64,000 nt of DNA from Fusarium oxysporum f. sp. lycopersici 4287 (lineage: Eukaryota; Ascomycota; Sordariomycetes; Hypocreales; Nectriaceae), in the NCBI RefSeq assembly GCF_000149955.1, contig NC_030987.1, forward strand, positions 4,521,190 to 4,585,189, written 5' to 3'. The position numbers were made by a program, and so were the translations under genes. This document shows, piece after piece, positions 45,553 through 55,612 of the stretch (position 1 is the stretch's first letter; every line of letters begins with the position of its first letter). The notes below the pieces were generated by a model, which worked only from the letters and a program-made list of their open reading frames with translations, was not told where the DNA came from and made no database searches.

Positions 45553-47170
45553 AGAGCGGGGATGGCGTTTTCGCTTCAGAGCCTTCAGCATACACTTCAC
45601 CAAGGTCCACAGATGTTTCCGTGTATTGAGAGGCGCTGGTACCGAAGTTTGGCAAAGACTGGAAGTGTTCCGGAAAGTCTTCGTCGTCTTGTTGAGTACC
45701 ATTTTAGCTCAGATGAGGCGTTTCGCTTGGCTCAACTTGAGGAGGCTTTCATTTCGGGAGAGACGATGGGTTCTCGAGGATATAAACGGTCGCGTAAGCT
45801 CAGTTGCTTATCTTTTGCATTGCTTCGGGCATTGGGGCTGACACGAGTTTGGAGTTCAGGGGCTGCAGTCGGATGTTCGCATCGAGATATCAGATAAGGC
45901 ATATGAAACTAGGAGACCTTTATTGAAGCTTGTGCGAGCAGGGATATTTATTTTGAAGTTAGAAAGTGGTACTGCGGAGGATGGTTTAAAAGGGAGCCTG
46001 AGATGTAGTGAATCTTGCCTGTTATGGAAGCAGCGTTGGCTTAAGATGGATAGATTTTCGAGGGCGAGATTATAAGAATACAGCGGCGACTTTGAGAAAA
46101 GATCAAACTTGGGAGCACTTTAAAAATGTGAAATGAATGAGCTGTCGATGTGTTGGGTTGCTCTATCTCAGTGATAGATCAACAATAGTTGCATAAGTTT
46201 GGTGTGCCATCCTCAGTCGTTTCATGAGAACGTTGGGGGAGTTGGGACTCTTGAGAGTGGCAGAAACACGAGAGGTGTGCTTGTTGCTAATCATATATCA
46301 ACTGAAATAATGCCAACCGCTTTCAACAAAGAAATCCCGGGTGGTGTAATGGTAGCATCCCATGGTCGCTTAGCTACGACCCTCTTCAGAGATTTGTTCT
46401 GTATTTCATCGAAATAAGCCAAGCGAACTTCCGTGGGGCGTGGGTTCAAATCATGGCTAGCCCTAGCACATCAACCTCGCTCAGCAACCTTCTTCAGCCC
46501 AACGCAGGTGGACATGTACCACTAAAGGTATGTAGTTGATTGCTGCCTTTAAGATTAAGCTTTAGGCTTCTAACACAGGTGATAAGGACACAATATTTTA
46601 TTTTTCACAATATAAGCTTCTACCCAAAAAGCTTCCACGATGACCAAGGGCATGTACTACGAGAATGGCACTGTAATCGAGCAGCGCAACGAAGAAACGA
46701 TATTGAAACGGCGCGATGGCTTTACAGGAGTATGTCTCGGTCGCCAGTGCAGCATCCTTGAGAATTGAATCTGTTGATCGATACCAGCACCCTAACCCTA
46801 TTATTTTTTTTTTTTTAAGTTTATAAGTCAGCCTCGAAAGGTATATCTAAGCATCTCCAAAGTCTAATATAATTTAAATATTCATTACCCCTCAGCAGGC
46901 AAAGCTTCATTAAGTCAATATCATCATAGTTAGCTGCCTCAATTGCAGCCTGAACCTAGCTGCACATAACCCAGCTGGAGAGCCTTACTTGCTCTTCAGC
47001 TGGCCCCAATCTTCTTCCTGCAACCCACTTCAAAGGCCACTCTTTCGCCGACCCCTGCAGATACCACGCTTAAATTATCCACTGCGCTTCTACAGTAAGT
47101 GATCTAATCCGACTTCCCTTATTTACCTTCTGATCGCAACCGCTAACAGCATCATAGCTTCACTATCACG
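45553..47170. other. intergenic, start of a repeat-rich island
   Basis: No intact gene. 46465-46742 contains a broken copy of a sequence also at 51544-51672. A poly-T run is at about 46804-46817, and 46850-46930 is AT-rich. 46337-46365 resembles a tRNA D-arm (GGTGTAATGGTAGCATC), but no full cloverleaf forms. Confidence 0.45.
46465..46742 (+). repeat. segmental repeat, copy 1 (interrupted)
   Basis: Blocks CATCAACCTCGCTCAGCAACC and CTTCTTCAGCC..GCAGGTGGACATGT, then from 46653 ATGTACTACGAGAATGGCAC and GTAATCGAGCAGCGCAACGAAG, are matched by the uninterrupted copy at 51544-51672. The intervening 150 bp are unique to this copy. Confidence 0.6.
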
Positions 47171-47599
47171 ATGCCTGCTATTAGGAGAAGCCTGCAGATA
47201 CCTAATCCTAATAAGCCTTATCTAACAGAAGGCCATGATATAATTAATATAATCGACTAAGCTATTAAGAAAGATAATTACGGCGAGCTTTATAATATAG
47301 CAATAGAAATCGGAATAGACTAGGGAAAAGAGGATAATGCCGGCCGCGTTAGATTGGCAATCTTTGGTTGCGAGATCCTCCTGCTTATATGGCGTTATTA
47401 TAAGCTAATTGATAGAGGCTTCCTTAATCGCGAGATAGAGCTGCTTTGTAAGCTAGAAGGGAAGTTGCTTAGAGGGGTGAATCCAAGCCGGAGGGAAAGA
47501 GAATTCGTCAAGGCCCTTCGCGGCGGCTTATACGACGAGTGGCTCGAGGCCATCCGAGGGCAGGCCAAGAGGGTACTGGAGAAGACCGAGCCCCTGTGA
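47171..47599 (+). pseudogene. 142-codon ORF relic closed by TAA and TAG
   Basis: From ATG 47171 (MPAIRRSLQIPNPNKPYL) one frame runs to TGA at 47597-47599, broken only by TAA after NIID and TAG after EIGID. Both would be CAA or CAG (Gln) before a CpA->TpA change, the RIP signature. The distal part reads LAIFGCEILLLIWRYYKLID, RGFLNREIELLCKLEGKLLRG, FVKALRGGLYDEWLEAIRGQ. No family recognised. The surroundings are AT-biased, consistent with RIP. Confidence 0.55.
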
Positions 47600-48680
47600 A
47601 GACGAGGGGGACGGCGTACCGCGATGTCTGCTATCCACGGACGGTCAACGGAGGAGACAGAGGACGAGGACGAACATACAGATGGAAGAGGGGTAATCGC
47701 GGGGCCTAACCCTATTATATTAAATTACCAGAGTCTGATCCGGGCGAAGATCCGGGCATTATCCATTCTATATTTAAGTCGCAGTTGCTGTCGCAGTCAC
47801 AGTCGTAGTCGTTGTAGGTGGGAAAGATGCGTTCTTGATTTGTTTGGGACCGGGAGGAACCAAGGTGCTGTTTCAGTATTATCTCATCGTTATGCTATTT
47901 CAACATCATCTCTTCGTTACACCGTATCAATATCGTCTCTTCGTTGCGCTATTAGGTCACAGGATCAAATTGCCCTTGCTGTATCCGTTTACTCATCCTC
48001 CGCTGAAAGTTGAGGGCGAAACGTGGCGGAGGGAGCTTGATGGTGATATGATATACCGTCGACTCTGTCATAGTGAAGTCGGCACTGTACCAGCTGAATG
48101 TCTCACGATCTCAGTCGCGGAGGAAGGATAAGCGTATTCCCTTTTTGCTTTAGTCCTTGAAACGCGGCCATGTGATCCTTATTAAAGGATCGGAATCGTC
48201 GCAGAAGGCTCCTCCGAACTCTATGATTTGGGTGATGCGGGTTCATGAGGTGAGGGAATATGTTGTGGAAATTGATGACAGTCGTGTTTGGTCGCTTGAA
48301 GTCAAGTATAGTCTCAAAAGCAGCCTTACGCTTTGGGCTGACCTGTCGATTTTCAACTTGGCAACCGCCATTCATCACCTGTGATCGCAGCCTAAAGCTT
48401 AACCTTGTAGGCAGCAGTCATGTACTAGTTGTTGAGGTTGACGAGGAGGTCGGGAGATGACTGGGTGAGTTTCGGGGTGGCCTCGTCACGAATGATAAGG
48501 TCGCACGAAATAATGACGATAAGAAGTCTCCATGACTCTGGAGAGCTCCCTTATATTCTCCTAAACTCATCTAAAGTTAGAAAAGAGTCATCTAACATGG
48601 TATAAACCAGCTCTAAAACTAACCTTATTGGGATTCTGTCATGCGTGGGAGCTTGCATGTCAATAACCAATTCGGCCTTA

Positions 48681-49080
48681 CAGGTGTTAGAAAACGTATC
48701 CCGTGTAATGAAGATATTTTTCTGAGATGTTTGGTCCAAGGTCGGGCTTTCAAAATTATGAAATGTAGAGGCTGTTTGTATTCATGACTGCCGTGTTTTC
48801 AAGCTGACGATCTGTCAGTCGATGCATCGCGACAGGTTCATCCTGATAGGTGTTGGAAAACATGTCATAGGTATGTTTAGTCCAAGGTTAGGCTTTCGAA
48901 ATTGTCGAGTATAGAGGCCGCTCGTATTTGTGATTGCATTGCTTTTCAAGCCAGCGGCCTGCCAGCCGATGCATCGCGGCAGGTTCGGCCTCATATGTGT
49001 TAGAAAACGTGTCCTGTGTTTGGTCCAACGTTAGGCTTTCAAAATCATCGATTGTAGAGTACGTTGTATTTATGACTGAC
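48681..49080 (+). repeat. three tandem degenerate units, 148-165 bp
   Basis: Units start at 48681, 48846 and 48994 with (G/A)GGTGTT(A/G)GAAAAC or TGTGTTAGAAAACG. Each contains TTTGGTCCAAGGT or similar and GGCTTTC(A/G)AAAT, then a TGTAGAG..GTATT block. Units 1 and 2 also share CAG(T/C)CGATGCATCGCG(A/G)CAGGTTC. Differences are mainly C/T and G/A. Confidence 0.7.
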
Positions 49081-49091
49081 CTGCCTGCTGT

Positions 49092-49690
49092 GTGTTGGGG
49101 CTGAAGCCTCTATTAACCCGTAAGCTTATCACAGAGATTCAGCACGAGGTCGGGATTTGAGCGGATGAGTCTTGTGGTGACCTCATCGCGAATGATAAGG
49201 TCGCATGGAATCTGACGACGATAAGATGCCGTGGCTCTTGTGTGCGCGTGTCAGGCGGCAGTAAGTTTTTGGATGTAAGATTGTTGAAGAAAAGCTATCA
49301 TCGAGGCAGAAAAGTTCCGCGTGAGGAGACGTGGAGAGGAAAGGCTGTAGAGTAGAGAAGCAGGGCGCTTAGGGGGTTATGTGAAGGGTGCTCCCAGGCT
49401 CCAATCGACAGGGGAAAGCTCCAGTCAGTGACCAAGCGTCAGTTAATGACGCTAATACCTTTGTGTGTTAGGGCTGAAGCCTCTTTTAAACCCATAACCT
49501 TATCACAGCTTTCAAGCGGGCAAACGCCTGTCAGGCGACTGCGGCAAATCTATTATTAAACATTGCCATGACTCTTATAGACGCGCCCGAGGGAAAATGC
49601 TGTTGAAGAACCAGGGAAAACTGCTGAGTTGTGATGTGAGAGCCTGGTAGGAGACAAGGCTTTAGATTAAAAGAAGTGGGTCCACGGCGT
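49092..49690 (+). repeat. two diverged copies of a larger repeat
   Basis: TGTGTT(G/A)GGGCTGAAGCCTCT followed by AACCC(G/A)TAA and CTTATCACAG occurs at 49092 and 49462. Both copies then carry GCC(G/A)TG(G/A)CTCTT and TGTTGAAGAA blocks and end in AGGCTxTAGAxTA. A related stretch, AATGATAAGGTCGCA, is also at 48492 and 49191. Confidence 0.6.
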
Positions 49691-50740
49691 GATTCGGGGT
49701 CAAAAATATCTTTGCCGTCCATTGAAGATACATCAGCCTCATCCAGACAGTTAGGCTGCAGCCTGCTTTATGATAGAGCTGAGGGCGCCACGGCCGTCAT
49801 TTATTATTTCTCGACTCTGCGGTAAATCTCAGCAACAGTAGAAATCGCTGTCTCCACTCCAAACACAAATGGCGAGACGTGGAGCCGGTATACCTCCAGC
49901 CCAGCCAGCACACAAACGACGCTATACCACGGTCACCAGTTTTAAGTTGTCTCCCCCCCTACAGCGTGAGCAAGACTGTCGATGATCGGGTCAATCAGCA
50001 CACTCCTATCTGATTATCTCTCTGCCAGAGATCTTTTGCCGATGCATCCTCACTATCTTCTAGACGGCTTGCCTTAGCCCTGCTTTCGCGAAAAGCGATG
50101 ATACCCTGAAATACCCTGAAAAAAGGAACTAAGATAAACCTTTGACTTAGGTGGCTAGATTATTATGCTAAAGGCATAAAGCTTAGCAAGTAATACATAA
50201 TATGCAGATAGAATGCAAATTAAGAAATAGAATATAATAGAGGATTAATAATTCTAGCTAATAAGCCTAATATTATTTTTATAAATAGGGCACCTATATA
50301 CCTAAGGGCCTAGCAAATATTAAATGCTATAGGTGTAATAGGTAATCTCGTTAGGGATGTTGACGAGGATAAAGCACCATATGTAAGGGAACTTATAACA
50401 CTGATTCTGATTGTATTCTTTGAACCTATTGCTTGAGCCGTGGGATGATCATAAGGTGCTAACCAAAACTTGGAAGGCCACTTCCCCCTACAACACCGGG
50501 TTGGAACTCTTGTGTATCAAGAATAATTGAGCGGTATAATGTTGATAGGAAAATGGGAACCACCAGTCGGAAGCAAAGAGGGGCAAGGCTTGGAGGGTCA
50601 CTTCTCCCACAACACATGGTTACGTCAGCCCTACTCTATAGTTGGCCCGTGAAGCTTCTCCCTTCATTCCGCCGGAAAGGATGCCAAGCTTCAATCATCT
50701 ATCACGCTCAGTACCATATGGCGACACTATAACTGACGAA

Positions 50741-50947
50741 TCCTGGTCAGCCGACCTCTCTCACTTTCGCCAGGAAGAGCTTCCTCCGAGCAATGAACCG
50801 AAAGATCACCCAACGTATGCCCTACACGGAAACAATGGAACCAACCACTATTCGGATACTACGAAGGCTATGCTTTCACAGTAAGTCATCCTGGTAGGCC
50901 GACCTCTCTCGCTTTCGCCAGGAAGAGCTTCCTTTGAGCAATGAACC
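50741..50947 (+). repeat. 59-bp direct duplication plus GGAAA microsatellite
   Basis: TCCTGGTCAGCCGACCTCTC to GAGCAATGAACC at 50741-50799 is repeated at 50889-50947 with four substitutions. A pentanucleotide GGAAA run follows at 50949-50975. An ORF from ATG 50681 spans the first copy, but it has no family features. Confidence 0.75.
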
Positions 50948-50975
50948 AGGGAAGGAAAGGAAAGGAAAGGAAAGG

Positions 50976-52503
50976 TGGAGTCTCGCTCCTCCTTTCTACT
51001 GTTGTATATACCGGAGCAACCACGAAGAACAAGGATTCTACTCCTGGGCGCAGGGCCAGAGAACAACCATTTACTTAAAAGAAGGGCGATTATGAAAAGA
51101 GGGAGAGATTTGGCTTGTCTGGATGTGAGTGATAGCTTTGCTGTATAAGAACGATAAGAATTTTAGAATAGAAGAGAGAGGTAGAGGGAAGAAAAACAGA
51201 ATTCCGAATTAAAGATCCTACGGGCGAACGCTGATTGCAGAACGAGCCAATCATAGGTAGTACCCAACCTTTGACAATTCCATGCATAGGTACGTACCCT
51301 GTAAATTGCATCCGCACCCACTTCTCGACTTCTCTCTTCCATCCTTCAACAATTTTACACGAGACCGAGCAACAGAGCTCTTGATCCAAAGAGTACTTAG
51401 TCTTCTATCAGCTATTTTCCTTCTGTTACACCTACCTTCCTTCCATCCCGCCTTCTCTGTCAAACCTTGAAAGTTCTTCGGGTATTTTACTCGCCTCTTC
51501 TCCCTCTTCATAGCTGCCCCGCTATCGCATGACAGCAGAAAGGGGGAGCACATCAACCTTGCTAAGCAACCTTCTTCAGCCGAAAGCAGGTGGGCATGTG
51601 ACACGAGAATGGTACTGTAATCGAACAGCGCAACGAAGAGACGACCTTGAAGGGCCTTAATGGCTTTTGAACACCCTTTGAGCCTGGGCTCCTTAGAACA
51701 AGAAATCATTGAGGTGAGTGCTCTGAACCCTATGCTACTGTGAAAGTTTGCTAACTAAGCAATCAGAAGACCTCATCTTTCCACCCGGTCCCGAAGCCAT
51801 TAGAAGACATCATCTTCCTACCCCCAGTCCCTAAATAATCGGGAAGACCTCAGCACCAGCACCAGCAGCAACAACAGAACAACCATCGCGGCAAAAGCCC
51901 AGCTTCCAACAGCTTCAGAAACACTCTCTCGGCGCGACCGAGACTCTATTTGATATAGCCAGCAACGAAAAAAAAGCAGAACTATCCGAATGGGCTATGT
52001 ACCCGAAGCTCCCCTTTGGGACCGGGACAAGTAGGAGCCAGGTCGTTGTAAAAGAATTTGTTACGCGATTAATTGCGCTATCGGCCAAGCCTTGAAGCGG
52101 TTCGACAGTAATTGAAACATTTCAAAATTGTCTTTTGCAGTGTTCACTGATAGTGCCGTTCTCATATCTGCTCCATCCTCGCTCTCCTCTGGTATTTCTT
52201 ATTCTACGGGAGTTGGACTTCCTTTCTTACTTTGGTCGTGAAAGGATTAGGGTATGGGAACATTCATGGCTTGAACGTGAGAAGCTTTTTTAAAATACTT
52301 AAGTAATGCCTCTTGAATTAACAAAGTTATCTAATAGGATATAATATAATTTGTAAGTATTTTCAACATTAACGATATGATAATTCAATTATAATCAATT
52401 TAATAATCTCCTGACTTTACATCTTATGTTTATTACCAACACTGGAGAAACTGGCATCCAATCATTCATATATCTATAATAAAAGGCGCGTCGACCTTGT
52501 GTT
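50976..52503. other. intergenic, decayed
   Basis: Holds segmental repeat copy 2 (51544-51672) and an AT-rich block at 52270-52440. No gene supported. Confidence 0.5.
51544..51672 (+). repeat. segmental repeat, copy 2
   Basis: CACATCAACCTTGCTAAGCAACC, CTTCTTCAGCCGAAAGCAGG, then CGAGAATGGTACTGTAATCG and CAGCGCAACGAAGAG, matching 46465-46742 without its central insert. Confidence 0.6.
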
Positions 52504-53912
52504 CTAACTCCTTCGGGGAAGTCCTCCACTATGTGAGAGGCGAAGCATTAACACAACGCGCCCCATCATTCTAAGCATTATGCAGACAGCGTAGCAATGC
52601 GCGAAGTGATCTTTTATGCGGGAAGATCGAATTCGCTGTTTTGGGGCTTTGCAGGCCTATTGATAATGTCAGCATTGAGTAGCAAGAGGTGACGGTCTAA
52701 CTCACGTCGCAGATCACACGTTCGCATGACCAACATTCGCTCTTTTTCCCTCTGAGACACGATGCTATGCATAGCGACTCTATCCGGTCGTGGCGAGAGG
52801 TGGGGTCCATAGATGGATAAAATATACCGGTACGCATCAATTTCGAGGTGAACGACAAGTTCACCAGGTCATCGTAATGAAGGTGACTTGCGAGTCGCTC
52901 AACAATATTGTCGCTTTGCAGCATGATTGCCAGGGATCTTTCTTGACCCGGAGGCTTCTGCGATGACAGTCGATTGATGTCATGTGGCCATCTCTTCACC
53001 GGTTTGTACTGTATTGGTAGGAAACGGCGTCTGAGGACGATCGCTGGGATGCTTATGAAGCGAGGGAAGGCAGCGATGGGGAATAGCAAAACGTCTTGAC
53101 CAGCAAGGAGGACCTTTGCCGCTGTCAGTCTTATCCTTATCGCCAATGTGTGCAACGACCTACAATCGTGAACATGGTCATGATTTTCCCTAGGCTTGCC
53201 CCGAACGTCCAATCTTTCGACCCTGTGGGAATCGGGTTCCGGCAGACTTCCACGATTGAGAAGAGAATAATAGCCCAGTCAACACATAAGATATAAAAAC
53301 ATCCGCGACTTCGTTGGGATGAGTCCCACGACCCTCGGCTCTCGTGTGATGCCGCAATCATTGAGCTGAGGATCGGCCATAATGTCAACCAGATTCCCTA
53401 CTACCATTAATACCCATAGTACAAATTAGCTGGAGGACTCACGAGAAATTGATGTCCTCTATCCAAGTGTCCCAATCGCCACCATGGATTGAGCACGACC
53501 AATGGCCCGTACAACCACAGAGGAATAAATGACCAGAAGCGAAGCCGCCCAAATGTCCTTGCTGTCCTGCCACAAATGCTGGCAATGTTGACGATCATGA
53601 GAATACCCCATGTGATCATAAAAATCGAGAAGAATGCTTTGTGTAGAGTATCCATGATTGCATCGTTGCTCTTAGCATGAAAATTGATGTTGCGTTGTGA
53701 ATGTCCATGGCTCAGTAAACTTACAGTGGCTGGTTGGCACTGCGGAATAACCCCGCGATGATCGACAGGTCGAGAACGCCTGGGCACCGACCTCTCTTCA
53801 ACCGGGCGTAAGATGACTTTGTTTCAAGGCGCGCGATTGGTGAGATTGCGAAGCTGACAAGCAAGGGTGCCTGAGATGTGGTACACTTTTTGTTTGAGGT
53901 GTCGCGAGGCAA
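52504..53912 (-). CDS. multi-pass membrane protein with F-box-like and Cys-rich end, 5' incomplete
   Basis: Frame-consistent exons on the minus strand: 53725-53912, 53443-53668, 53160-53397, 52706-53121, 52504-52656 (the 38-nt third intron with a GTCGTT donor is the weak point). No ATG opens exon 1; the frame extends upstream to a TGA, so the start is missing or in an undetected exon. About five hydrophobic segments (FFSIFMITWGILMIVNIASI, FWSFIPLWLYGPLVVL, LWPILSSMIAA, CFYILCVDWAIILFSIVEV, VLLFPIAAF) precede an F-box-like stretch IVERLASHLHYDDLVNLSFT and a Cys-rich tail, CWSCERVICDACK then KDHFAHCYAVC, typical of fungal F-box proteins. F-box proteins recruit substrates to SCF ligases. The tail stops early, at the edge of the decayed island, so the gene may be truncated. 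Confidence 0.55.
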
Positions 53913-54049
53913 ACTGAAGGTTGCTGGGAGCCTGATTGTCAGGCGCCAAGGGCTTTTTGAACCTGGATCGCCTCACTCTCTAGCAAGGTCTGAGAATTAA
54001 ATATGTCCACAAAGAGCAAACGAGAGGATTTCCGACTTCATGTTGCAAT

Positions 54050-55462
54050 ATGGCTTTGGAGCATCGGTTCACCAAACTTTCCCTACACGAGCAGGGGAAG
54101 GAGATGGTCTCAGGCTCATCGCGTCCAAACGATCCGAACGGCAGACTATACGAACTCGCCGTCAAACCGGAAGACTTTCCAATAATCCCCGACCCCGGCG
54201 TCTTTAAATTTTCGATGACAAAAAATGTCAACAACAAGTTTTCAAAGAGACAGACAGCTCCGGATTTGGCTCTGCCTACTCTGTCTGAATGCGCAGCTCA
54301 CCTCGAATTCCTCGAGACGCTCTTCATCTTGAGGCAGAAGATACTGGTTTCCAAAGAGTTGGATGATGTGATGCAGACTAAACCTGTGAGGGAGACCAAG
54401 ACCGGTACTCAGGGAGATGAGAAGACGCTCAAAGACGAGAAGCTTTGGGAAAGACGACAGGCGAAGTGGCCGAAGTTCGTTGAGCTTGCTACAGTTCGCT
54501 TTCTTGCCTGGCGAGAACATTTCAACAAATCTTCGGAAAGAGAAGTCACACGAGACAATCTTCCGCCTCTCGGTATTCTCATGGTCTGGCACTCGTTTCT
54601 TCTCAATCCCCGACTATTCTCCAACACATGTTCAGAAGAACCTCTCTTCTCAGTCAAGTTTCCTTGGAAACATATTCACAACGCTATCGATAACGCAGAA
54701 TGGGCTTTCACCTTACCGCCAGCGGCAGCAGCAAATTATGAAAAAGCATCTGGTTTTGCACCAAATCTCTTCAACGATATCCTTTCATGGAAAGGCCTTA
54801 CAAACTCTACGCTTGTGAACATGTCGAACACTGGTTTTGGCGGCATTGGCTATAAGCCCGTCATCTACGAGAGCCCATGTAAAGAATACTCACAGCTCTT
54901 TCGAGACTGTGACTCGGAATTGGCCAAGCAGCTCAGGGATGCTGTTATTCGTCAGGCATCGTTTGTTGATAAGATGAATTCCTTCATGTGGATACGCAGT
55001 CCTGCTCTCGAGGGGACGATCAGACGGGCTATTACGCGGTACCTAAACTTCTGCAAGCTTCTTAAGATGTCTAAAACCACTGTTGTGCCAACGTTGGATA
55101 TTGATCTGGTTTGGCACACCCATCAATGCACGGCCAAGAATTATGGACAAGCGATGAAGGTGTTAGCGGGTAAGTTCGTCAATCATGACGATACCATTGA
55201 GAAGCCACAATTAGGCGATGGTTTCGGCGAGACAAGAAGATTGTATCGAGTGCACTTTGGACAAGAATATCGTGCTTGTGGATGCTGGGACTGTCAAGCT
55301 CTTTTGACGGAACTTGAAAGGGCGATGGAGAATGGACAAGATGTAGATATGGATAGGATCGCAGCGAAGGTCAAGGACGATGTGTTCTACTATAGGGCAG
55401 TGGAGTGGTCAAGAAGGCGAAAAACGAGCTTGCCAAAGCGACCCGTGGCTGAGAGCTTATAA
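54050..55462 (+). CDS. GRDP-like (glycine-rich-domain-containing protein-like) protein
   Basis: Single exon, 470 residues, ATG at 54050 (CAATATGGC). The two family signatures of GRDP-like proteins are present: GILMVWHSFLLNPRLF at about residue 176 and TLDIDLVWHTHQ at about 350, each with the W-H core. Also FPWKHIHNAID and a Cys-containing block CGCWDCQALL. The family is widespread in fungi and plants with no assigned enzymatic activity. No signal peptide or membrane segment. It is divergent from the F-box-like gene, with only about 140 bp between them. Confidence 0.85.
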   Translation: MALEHRFTKLSLHEQGKEMVSGSSRPNDPNGRLYELAVKPEDFPIIPDPGVFKFSMTKNVNNKFSKRQTAPDLALPTLSECAAHLEFLETLFILRQKILVSKELDDVMQTKPVRETKTGTQGDEKTLKDEKLWERRQAKWPKFVELATVRFLAWREHFNKSSEREVTRDNLPPLGILMVWHSFLLNPRLFSNTCSEEPLFSVKFPWKHIHNAIDNAEWAFTLPPAAAANYEKASGFAPNLFNDILSWKGLTNSTLVNMSNTGFGGIGYKPVIYESPCKEYSQLFRDCDSELAKQLRDAVIRQASFVDKMNSFMWIRSPALEGTIRRAITRYLNFCKLLKMSKTTVVPTLDIDLVWHTHQCTAKNYGQAMKVLAGKFVNHDDTIEKPQLGDGFGETRRLYRVHFGQEYRACGCWDCQALLTELERAMENGQDVDMDRIAAKVKDDVFYYRAVEWSRRRKTSLPKRPVAESL

Positions 55463-55612
55463 TCACCACACAGAACTTGGCAGAAGAAAATAGCCGTGAT
55501 GAAATCTCATATTGAATGAAGAAGAAAGGCTAGAGTAAACTACTAGTCTTCCTCAGAAAATTACAAATACCACAATGAAAATGCAAAAATAGGCGCTCAA
55601 GTATTCTAAGAT

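Larger units (their letters stand above)
47600..50640. other. repeat-rich decayed region, no gene
   Basis: Contains the repeat units listed separately at 48681-49080 and 49092-49690, and an AT-rich block at 50105-50400 with frequent TAG and TAA. Short frames on both strands are not supported. Confidence 0.5.

Noticed and set aside
46337..46470. Possible intron-containing tRNA
   Set aside because: A D-arm-like GGTGTAATGGTAGC and a GGGTTCAAATC segment are present, but acceptor and T-stem arms do not pair; at most a relic.
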